Of a stretch of 64,000 bases of DNA, positions 52,701 through 59,304 are shown one piece after another (position 1 is the stretch's first letter; each line of letters begins with the position of its first letter). The stretch spans positions 33,897-97,896 of the forward strand of contig NZ_PVWK01000158.1 in NCBI RefSeq assembly GCF_003003795.1, read 5' to 3'. Below the pieces are notes generated by a model that saw nothing but the letters and a program-made list of their open reading frames with translations, did not search any database and was not told where the DNA came from. The position numbers and the translations under genes were made by a program. This stretch comes from Stenomitos frigidus ULC18. Its GTDB lineage: Bacteria; Cyanobacteriota; Cyanobacteriia; Leptolyngbyales; Leptolyngbyaceae.

Positions 52701-53077
52701 ACGCATTTTAGGGTTGAACTCAGTCGTGCGATCGAGTCTATGCAAATCCTAGAGACACAATCAACACGACAGCTACAGACTTTACGGATGAAACAACCAG
52801 AGTGTATCACCATAGAAAAGAATTGCAAGAGTTTTTTAGTCACACAACTACTTTTTGGCTATTCAAGCATACTGCACGCATAAGCAAGCAATATAGATAC
52901 TTGCCTTAACTTGCCCGCTTTACTTTAAACTTTCGCCCAGTTCTTAAATCTATCAGTAAGAAAATGAGGTTTTTGCATGAATCATCGCCTGCTCGGAGGC
53001 TACACCTTCTAACGTTCCCGTAAGACATTGATCGAATCGAGTCCTTGCTTAAGTCGTTGCTCTGGAGATTGACAGAA
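52701..53077. other. 377-bp intergenic region between divergent genes
   Basis: No credible gene. It is A+T-rich near 52790-52960 and carries the promoters of the DUF3134 and fibrillin genes. Confidence 0.45.
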
Positions 53078-53662
53078 ATGATTGGTAAAGCGGCATTGTT
53101 GCAGGCGATTGCCGGTAAAAATCGTGGCTTACTGGCAACCGCTAGCGATCAGCAGGCCATTGGCGTCGCGATCGCTCAGCTAGAAGGGTATAACCCCACC
53201 CCGAGACCGATTGAAGCCAGCCATCTACTGGACGGCGACTGGCGTTTGCTGTACACGACTAGCCAGGAGCTTTTGGGCATCGATCGCGTGCCGTTGGTCA
53301 AATTAGGGCAGATCTATCAGTGCATTCGAACCGCAGAAGCGAAGATTTACAACATTGCTGAAATTAGCGGGTTGCCCTATCTCGACGGTTTAGTCAGTGT
53401 GGCGGCTCACTTTAGTCCGGCTTCCGAACGGCGAGTCGATGTCAAATTTGAACGGGCCATTATCGGGCTCACGCGGCTCATCGGCTACCAGTCGCCCGAT
53501 CGCTTTATTCAAGACATCGAAGCAGGCAGAAAGTTTGCAGCGATCGATTTCAATATTGGCAATCGTGATCGGCAAGGCTGGCTCGACATTACCTATCTCG
53601 ATGAGGACATGCGAATTGGGCGTGGCAATGAAGGCAGCGTGTTTGTATTGACGAAGGGATGA
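53078..53662 (+). CDS. PAP/fibrillin family protein
   Basis: 194 residues from ATG at 53078; a TTG at 53045 would add 11. The fibrillin pattern is seen in LLDGDWRLLYTTSQELLGID, LVKLGQIYQCIRTAEAKIYN and the C-terminal WLDITYLDEDMRIGRGNEGS and VFVLTKG. Plastid-lipid-associated fibrillins bind lipophilic compounds at thylakoids and plastoglobules; a thylakoid lipid or quinone role is expected. The stop overlaps the ATG of the following nuclease gene (ATGA at 53659). Confidence 0.87.
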   Translation: MIGKAALLQAIAGKNRGLLATASDQQAIGVAIAQLEGYNPTPRPIEASHLLDGDWRLLYTTSQELLGIDRVPLVKLGQIYQCIRTAEAKIYNIAEISGLPYLDGLVSVAAHFSPASERRVDVKFERAIIGLTRLIGYQSPDRFIQDIEAGRKFAAIDFNIGNRDRQGWLDITYLDEDMRIGRGNEGSVFVLTKG

Positions 53663-54594
53663 GGGAAAAGGCTAAAGGCTGGATGAGGGATAAAGTCATG
53701 AGGGATCAAATAGACAAGACTGTAGGAAGGCAATCGGGGGAATCTTTAGCCCTTAGCCCTTATCCTTTAGACTTTCCCATCCGCCTGTCTCAGTCGCAGT
53801 TGAATCGCCTTTCTGTCTGTCCGCGTAAGTTTCAGCATACGGATTTAGAGCAGTTGGCGGCTCCGAGCGAACCAGATCAGCAAGAGCGGCAGAATCAGGG
53901 GACTCGGTTTCACCTATTGATGCAGCAGTGGCTGTTGGGCCTGCCTGTCGATCCGTTGGTGCAAAACGACCCTCAACTGCAAGCCTGGTTTAGTGCGTTT
54001 ATGGCAGTGGCTCCTAAAATTCTGACGTTGGGGGGCGATCGACCCGCTTGGGGACAAAGTGAATATTCACGTACGCTGCAATTGGAGGGTTATTTACTCA
54101 CAGTGGTATACGACCTGCTGCTGACCAATGACCAGCAAGCACAGATTCTGGACTGGAAGACCTATCCGCGCCCACAAAACCCACGCTGGCTGCTGCAAAA
54201 TTGGCAAACGCGGCTTTACCCCTTTGTGCTGGCGGAAACGAGCGATTACGATGCCGATCGCATTGCCATGATCTACTGGTTTTTTGAGTCAGGCGAGCAA
54301 GCCCCGGAAGCTCGACGCTTCAGCATTGCCTACGATGCGACTCAGCATGAACAAACCCGCAAGGATCTCATTCACTTGTTGACCCAACTGACAGGCTGGC
54401 TAGAGCGCTATCAGAATGGTGAACCCTTTCCGCAGGTATCTCTGGAATCAAAAGAATGCGATCGCTGTAGCTTTGCCATCCGGTGCGATCGGGTTGCGCT
54501 GCGGGATGAAATCCAACCGTCACTATCGGAGACCGATCGTGCCCATCGGTTCTCGTTACCTGATATTGGTGAAATTCAGGAAGTGTCTTTATGA
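53659..54594 (+). CDS. RecB/Cas4-like PD-(D/E)XK nuclease with iron-sulfur cysteines
   Basis: 311 residues. The nuclease begins near residue 36 (IRLSQSQLNRLSVCPRKFQH). Catalytic residues are Asp and Lys in QAQILDWKTYPRP, and the QxxxY-like motif is LQNWQTRLYPFVLAE. Four cysteines, one in SVCPRK and three in CDRCSFAIRC near the C-terminus, match the 4Fe-4S clasp of AddB/Cas4-type nucleases. No cas genes are near, so it is probably a DNA-repair exonuclease. Residues 3-35 (REKAKGWMRDKVMRD and so on) come from heptamer repeat DNA, so the present start was created by or extended through a repeat. Confidence 0.82.
   Translation: MREKAKGWMRDKVMRDQIDKTVGRQSGESLALSPYPLDFPIRLSQSQLNRLSVCPRKFQHTDLEQLAAPSEPDQQERQNQGTRFHLLMQQWLLGLPVDPLVQNDPQLQAWFSAFMAVAPKILTLGGDRPAWGQSEYSRTLQLEGYLLTVVYDLLLTNDQQAQILDWKTYPRPQNPRWLLQNWQTRLYPFVLAETSDYDADRIAMIYWFFESGEQAPEARRFSIAYDATQHEQTRKDLIHLLTQLTGWLERYQNGEPFPQVSLESKECDRCSFAIRCDRVALRDEIQPSLSETDRAHRFSLPDIGEIQEVSL
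53663..53785. repeat. GGCTAAA-family inverted heptamer tract at the start of the nuclease gene
   Basis: AAGGCTAAAGGCTGGATGAG and GGGATAAAG units are followed about 60 bp later by the inverse CTTTAGCCCTTAGCCCTTAT and CCTTTAG. The tract spans the overlap with the fibrillin stop and encodes the first 35 residues of the nuclease. Confidence 0.7.
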
Positions 54595-54727
54595 AACAGC
54601 CGTCGGTAGAAAGGGTGCAGGCGTTGGGCTAAAGGCAAATCAACTCAAAGGACGAGCGATGGAGATACGGGAATCATGTCTCTTCACCGCTCGTTAACTG
54701 CTTGACGCCTGATCTACTGTCCAGCCT

Positions 54728-56818
54728 CTACTCAGAGAGTTTGCTGTACTTATGACCACCATACGCCATCATTGCTTTGGACGCAGGATGGTTGCCGTGT
54801 TGGGCGATCGCTTCCTCGACACGACTAACCCCTGCTTTCAAATGTTTGGCATTGCCTCCCAGAGCCACAAATTTACCCACTTCCTGATCCAGAAGCGTAG
54901 CCGCCACTTCGTTATCAGCCTCGGAAGTGGGATAGTCTACCCAAAGCTCCAGATTGGACTGTACACCACAGGGAATGCCAGCCTGATTCCAGCGAATTTT
55001 AACTGCAATGGTGTGCTTGCCGGGTTCAGTGAAGGCAAAGCCCTTTGAACTCCAGAATAGAGTTGTCTCAGCCTTGCGCTTCTTCCCTGGCTTCAGGTCT
55101 TTAATGCTTCCTTTGTCTGTTTGAATCACAAAAGAAGACATCCGTTTTGCACTTCCATCTGTTTTAATCACGGTGATTTCGGCGTGCTGAGCTTCGATGC
55201 TAATGTCACTCGGCGTTGCGATCGCTTCCTTCGTGTTGTTGACTAACTCCCAACTTAAAGGCAGCGGCTCTCCCAGTTTCACGCGCTGTTTCTTGACAAC
55301 CAACTTCAGCTCCAGAACCTCAGACCTATAGAAATACCGATCGACATCTACCTCTGGAACGGTAGAACTGTGCCCGGTTCCAAAGGTCATACCGCCCGGA
55401 CGTACCACGGGATCAGGGAAATGAATCAAGTGGTGTCGAACGTGAGCGTTAAACCGCAGCGCGATGTTGTCAGGGAACACACTTGGATCTCCAGTAGTCG
55501 CTCCACCAAGGACATCGGCAACGCTGGGTGATGTTGTCATAATCGAGTTATCCGCTCCAGGCTCACCAAATAAGGTTATTTCCTGATGTTGCTGGTTAAA
55601 GCCATGCCCAACTTCGTGACAGGCACTGCGTAGAAAGGCTCGCGCCACGTCCCGCTGCTTCTGGTTGGTTGCAGTGCCGAAATTGGATGAGTCTGAATCT
55701 GGGTAGCCATCGTCCGAAAAACTGGCAACGCCTTCACGGGGGACTTCAATCGTGTCATACATGACTCCTCGCCCACAACCCAGGTGAGCAGGCACAACGA
55801 GCAGGTGCATGCGCCAATCTCGATCGAGATTGGTGGCCGGATTGCGTACCGAGAGCATCAGAGCGTGAAGATCGGCAGATGACCAGCAATTGGTCGCTGT
55901 CACTCCTGCGGGCACAGGAATACTCGTCTGATCATAAATCACGTTCAGATCCCAGCCTGCGGTTGCAAAAACGGTCTTGAAGTCCTCGGTGCCGCTGCCT
56001 GAAGTAGCTGGCACAGCCTGTGGTGCCACTGAACCTGTCAAGGTATCAACTTCGACGGTAGCCCTGCGGAAGAAGGGCGAAACCCAACTCATTGAGAAGG
56101 TGCCTTTCTCTACCCCAGTTTCGTACAGTTTGCCCTCAAAGTATGGACCTGAGAGACCGACAGGTGAAGCCTTGGGTGAAAGCACTGCTGTCACCGTGCG
56201 ACTTGGCGTGGTCGGGAAAGAGCCGTCGAAGGAACCAGCAGGGGGTTGGGTATACCGATATTCGTCAATGGTGAGCGTGAGATGGCAATGTGCGGTTGTA
56301 ATAACAGGACTAAATTGAACGTTTGTGACCTTTAAATACGAATGGTACCGATTCCTTGGATGAATTGGAATCTCGGTTGCATCAGCAGTATCCATCGACG
56401 CGATCGCGGGAGTCGTGGATCCTGGTAATTGAGGCAGCCTTGGATCAGGTATAGGAATGGGGAGAGAAGGAATGGGTAGAGGAATAGGAATAAAGAAGCG
56501 AAACCGATATAAATCACCGCTCACAGTGAGACCACCATTCGCTTTATCAACCCGCATCGTGCCTCTGTAATAAGTCAGAAACTCGGAATTGGGGGCGAAG
56601 GTAATTTGGTAACAGCCTTCCTTTAGATCAATGAAGCAGAAATGCCAGGGTGGAATTGGAAAGGGGGATGGTACTGGAGAGAGAATTGGAGACGGTATGG
56701 GTGGAGGAACAACTGGAGGTTCTACCGGAACTTCTAAGTTGAGTATTGGCTCCGCCATTGGGACAAACACAGAACTGGTCGGTGGTGGCGATGTATGATC
56801 CGTTGTGTCATGTGTCAT
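54728..56818 (-). CDS. Putative metzincin-like zinc metalloprotease with proline-rich N-terminus
   Basis: 696 residues. Residues 20-60 are strongly Pro-rich and no signal peptide is evident. After a beta-rich region comes the extended zinc motif HEVGHGFNQQH (residues 401-411, HExxHxxNxxH; metzincins usually have Gly where Asn is) and a possible Met-turn in ADNSIMTTS, as in metzincins. The C-terminal 170 residues look like an Ig-like domain (KKQRVKLGEPLPLSWELVNN, TIAVKIRWNQAG). Secretion by a leaderless route or a cytoplasmic role are both possible. The family could not be named. Confidence 0.68.
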   Translation of the reverse strand: MTHDTTDHTSPPPTSSVFVPMAEPILNLEVPVEPPVVPPPIPSPILSPVPSPFPIPPWHFCFIDLKEGCYQITFAPNSEFLTYYRGTMRVDKANGGLTVSGDLYRFRFFIPIPLPIPSLPIPIPDPRLPQLPGSTTPAIASMDTADATEIPIHPRNRYHSYLKVTNVQFSPVITTAHCHLTLTIDEYRYTQPPAGSFDGSFPTTPSRTVTAVLSPKASPVGLSGPYFEGKLYETGVEKGTFSMSWVSPFFRRATVEVDTLTGSVAPQAVPATSGSGTEDFKTVFATAGWDLNVIYDQTSIPVPAGVTATNCWSSADLHALMLSVRNPATNLDRDWRMHLLVVPAHLGCGRGVMYDTIEVPREGVASFSDDGYPDSDSSNFGTATNQKQRDVARAFLRSACHEVGHGFNQQHQEITLFGEPGADNSIMTTSPSVADVLGGATTGDPSVFPDNIALRFNAHVRHHLIHFPDPVVRPGGMTFGTGHSSTVPEVDVDRYFYRSEVLELKLVVKKQRVKLGEPLPLSWELVNNTKEAIATPSDISIEAQHAEITVIKTDGSAKRMSSFVIQTDKGSIKDLKPGKKRKAETTLFWSSKGFAFTEPGKHTIAVKIRWNQAGIPCGVQSNLELWVDYPTSEADNEVAATLLDQEVGKFVALGGNAKHLKAGVSRVEEAIAQHGNHPASKAMMAYGGHKYSKLSE

Positions 56819-57296
56819 TTTAGTACTCTCTATTCGTAGTGAGGGTGTATCCAGTAGACAGTTGATGCTGAAGCGAGTCTGAATCGGAACACAAACTGAA
56901 TTGTTGACTGAAGCGAAGCCAAAGTTGTTGATTTTAACTGATGATTTTGACTGATGAAGAGGCGTCTTAGCTCGATGAACTAACCTGGTCTACTGCCACC
57001 TTGATGCGCTTATCGATCGCTAGCCAAAATGAAGCTTGAGCAAGCATGTCTGTCTGTCTTTATTCTTTGAGAAAATAGTCAAATTCCACAGTACCCTTGA
57101 GGGTACTTTCCTCAGGCACTCGGTTTACCAAGGAGATTTCCGAGAAAAAATATGCCGTTTGGTACGGGCAGGCTTTGCCAAAATCTTTGCCTCTAGCTGA
57201 TCGCTCTACTGTCAAACCTGCCCATAGGGGCATTTTGTTTGCTAGAAATCTCCTAAGTAGCTGGCTCCTCACTCTTCACTCCGTCCCAACCGCTCC
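56819..57296. other. 478-bp intergenic region with two short hairpins
   Basis: No credible gene; small frames on both strands overlap each other and a repeat. It holds the palindrome GTACCCTTGAGGGTAC (57091-57106) and a hairpin TGCCC-ATAG-GGGCA followed by TTTTGTTT near 57217-57238, which has the look of a terminator or attenuator upstream of the acetyltransferase gene. Confidence 0.5.
57255..57290. repeat. CTGGCTC/CTCACTC heptamer tract
   Basis: Units CTGGCTC, CTCACTC, TTCACTC in phase just before the acetyltransferase start at 57297; they replace a normal ribosome binding region. Confidence 0.6.
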
Positions 57297-57872
57297 ATGA
57301 CAGACATCACCAAACCATCCGACGAGCCACAACTCGCGATCGAAGTGCGCGAGATGGAAATCGATGACCTTGCGCCCGTCTTCCATTTGGGCGAGACCCT
57401 CTTCACCAGTGACCTTTACCCTTACATTTACCGCACCTGGGATCAATGGGAAGTGATTGGGCTATATAACACTGACCCAGAATACTGCCTGGTTGCTGAA
57501 GTACAGGATCAACTAGCGGGTTTTATCCTGGGCACCATTATTAACAAATCATCCTGGACGTATGGCTACATCATCTGGCTTGGTGTGAATCCTGCCTTTC
57601 ATCGACGCGGCATTGCGGACAAACTGGTCGATCGACTCGTTGAGCGCATGATCGACGATGGCGCACGGTTCATGATGGTGGACACCGACCCGGAAAATGC
57701 GCCAGCGCTGAAGTTCTTTGCCCGCAAAGGCTTCGGCAATATGCGTAAGCACGTCTACTTATCAATGAACCTGAGCAAGCACGAATACTACGGCAAACTC
57801 ATCGCCTACGAACGCGAAAAAGCCGAACGCCAGGTCTGGAAGCGCCCCAAAAAGCGATCGCCCAAGGCTTAA
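57297..57872 (+). CDS. GNAT family N-acetyltransferase (RimI-like)
   Basis: 191 residues. The acetyl-CoA loop is NPAFHRRGIADKLVDRLVER (about 97-116) after the strand YIIWLGV, and the C-terminal motif is PENAPALKFFARKGFG. An acidic N-terminal helix (EVREMEIDDLAPVFHLGETL) binds substrate. The C-terminal 25 residues are strongly basic (KAERQVWKRPKKRSPKA), suggesting contact with RNA or the ribosome, in line with RimI-like enzymes, though the substrate is unproven. It is convergent with purE, with 7 bp between the stops. Confidence 0.83.
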   Translation: MTDITKPSDEPQLAIEVREMEIDDLAPVFHLGETLFTSDLYPYIYRTWDQWEVIGLYNTDPEYCLVAEVQDQLAGFILGTIINKSSWTYGYIIWLGVNPAFHRRGIADKLVDRLVERMIDDGARFMMVDTDPENAPALKFFARKGFGNMRKHVYLSMNLSKHEYYGKLIAYEREKAERQVWKRPKKRSPKA

Positions 57873-57879
57873 GCTAACG

Positions 57880-58407
57880 TTACAGCCTCATCTCCTCATC
57901 CAGGTAGCGCTTATAGCCCTTTTCCTCTAGCTTTGCCTGTTTTTCAATCACTATCTGAGCAAGACTTTGGCGATACTCCTGCACTTTTTCAAGCAGTGCC
58001 GGATCGTGGGTTGCCAGAATTTGGATGGCGAGGAGTCCGGCGTTACGGGCATTGCCGATCGCCACGGTTGCAACCGGAATCCCTGCTGGCATCTGCACGA
58101 TCGAGTACAGCGAATCTAGTCCTTGCAGGTGGCGACTGATGACGGGTACGCCAATGACAGGTAGGGGCGTGAGTGCTGCCACCATTCCCGGTAAGTGAGC
58201 CGCACCGCCTGCACCTGCGATGATCACTTTCAGCCCTCGTACATGGGCTTGCTGAGCGTAATCCACCATGCGTTCTGGTGTGCGGTGCGCTGAGACGATG
58301 CCAATTTCGCAGAGGATGTCAAATTCTTCGCAAGCGACGATCGCGTCCTGCATGGTGGGCAAATCTGAATCGCTGCCCATGATGATGCCGATGGGGGGAG
58401 AATTCAT
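57880..58407 (-). CDS. purE: N5-carboxyaminoimidazole ribonucleotide mutase
   Basis: 175 residues. PurE moves the carboxyl group of N5-CAIR to give CAIR in purine synthesis. Diagnostic blocks are [31 protein letters not shown] and [19 protein letters not shown], followed by LPVIGVPV. All are intact. It is monocistronic, with a heptamer repeat tract directly upstream of its start codon. Confidence 0.95.
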   Translation of the reverse strand: MNSPPIGIIMGSDSDLPTMQDAIVACEEFDILCEIGIVSAHRTPERMVDYAQQAHVRGLKVIIAGAGGAAHLPGMVAALTPLPVIGVPVISRHLQGLDSLYSIVQMPAGIPVATVAIGNARNAGLLAIQILATHDPALLEKVQEYRQSLAQIVIEKQAKLEEKGYKRYLDEEMRL

Positions 58408-58461
58408 TGGAAGGCTAAAGGATGAAGGCTAAAGGATGAAGGCTAAGGGATAAGTTTTGAG
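58408..58461. repeat. GGCTAAA/GGATGAA heptamer tract upstream of purE
   Basis: In phase: GGCTAAA, GGATGAA, GGCTAAA, GGATGAA, GGCTAAG, GGATAAG, TTTTGAG. It abuts the purE ATG, so it forms the purE leader. It joins units of two families (GGCTAAA and TTTTGAG) in one register. Confidence 0.85.
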
Positions 58462-58510
58462 TGAATGCAATTTCTCACTTAAAGCAGCCAATTATATTGG
58501 ATCGATAGCG

Positions 58511-58780
58511 TTATAACCGCTGAAGCAACTCGTTGTATTCTGCATGTGCGCCAATCCAGAACCAGTAAAGGCGATCATTTTCCAACAAGCCGAGAACTCG
58601 GTAGTCTAAACTCACACGCGCCGAGTAAATTGGTTGGCGCTGGCTAACCCGTTTGAATTGAAGACTATTGTGATAAGGATCTGAACGCCAGAGTGCATAG
58701 GCTTTTGCAGCTTGTTCTTGAGCTGATGCAGGAAGTCCGTCAAGCTTCTTGCGGAATGCTTTCGTGACGCTTGATTTCAC
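58511..58780 (-). CDS. RelE/ParE-superfamily toxin
   Basis: 89 residues with the RelE-like pattern: TKAFRKKLDGLPASAQEQAA, then DPYHNSLQFKRVSQRQPIYS, VSLDYRVLGLLENDRLYWFW and the final IGAHAEYNELLQR. Such toxins cleave mRNA at the ribosome. The start overlaps the stop of the upstream antitoxin-like gene by 4 bp. A second antitoxin-like gene lies further up. Key residues (Arg, Tyr, His) look intact. Confidence 0.82.
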   Translation of the reverse strand: MKSSVTKAFRKKLDGLPASAQEQAAKAYALWRSDPYHNSLQFKRVSQRQPIYSARVSLDYRVLGLLENDRLYWFWIGAHAEYNELLQRL

Positions 58781-59013
58781 AACTCAGGCTGAGAGGGAAA
58801 AACTTCAGCTAGAGGTGTGGTATCACCAGCAGTAATTTCCTGTCGTACCGTTGCTGCTATCCGATCCCACTGATCGTTTGTCGTCGCTTCAAATTGTGCT
58901 TTCCATGTCCGCTCATCCTCTATCTCAGCCAGGAAACGAGCCGCGATCGCATCTTGCTCTTCAGCAGGTAAAGTCTTTAATTGGGCGATCGCCCGTTCCA
59001 GCAATTCAGTCAT
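58777..59013 (-). CDS. Antitoxin-like protein paired with the RelE-type toxin
   Basis: 78 residues. A helical N-terminus (LLERAIAQLKTLPAEEQDAI AARFLAEI) and an acidic, disordered C-terminus that would wrap the toxin. It overlaps the toxin gene by 4 bp, the classic arrangement of type II antitoxins. Its exact family (Phd/RelB or the addiction-module component type) is not clear from sequence. Confidence 0.78.
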   Translation of the reverse strand: MTELLERAIAQLKTLPAEEQDAIAARFLAEIEDERTWKAQFEATTNDQWDRIAATVRQEITAGDTTPLAEVFPSQPEL

Positions 59014-59037
59014 CGTTGTCGTCTTCCTATGTGGATG

Positions 59038-59238
59038 TCACAGTTCTCGATAATGCCCAGTTTCAAATTCAGCGATCGCCTCTTGCGCGAATGCTTCTAA
59101 TTTCCCGCCTGCAATATCCTGTTCGATTTGTGCATCCCAACGATCGTAATCTAGATCAAAAAACCAAAGTCTTAGTCTCTCAAACTCTTGAGAAGGCAGC
59201 GAGAGAATTGCATCTTCAATGTTCTCAAGTGACATCAA
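59038..59238 (-). CDS. Second antitoxin-like protein in the same unit
   Basis: 66 residues, MMSLENIEDAILSLPSQEFE and then RLRLWFFDLDYDRWDAQIEQ, ending FETGHYREL. This pattern is shared by small antitoxins that normally sit next to RelE-type toxins. Here it is 24 bp upstream of the first antitoxin and has no toxin of its own, so the operon has two antitoxin-like genes and one toxin. A duplication or a lost toxin are the likely explanations. Confidence 0.7.
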   Translation of the reverse strand: MMSLENIEDAILSLPSQEFERLRLWFFDLDYDRWDAQIEQDIAGGKLEAFAQEAIAEFETGHYREL

Positions 59239-59304
59239 CTGTTACCTCTCTGTTCTTGCGGAAATTATAGCTTTGCTGGCAAAGGCAATACCTCAGCAGG
59301 CTCA

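Noticed and set aside
53659..54594. Cas4 of a CRISPR system
   Set aside because: No cas genes or array are near; the iron-sulfur nuclease fold also occurs in RecB/AddB-type repair proteins.
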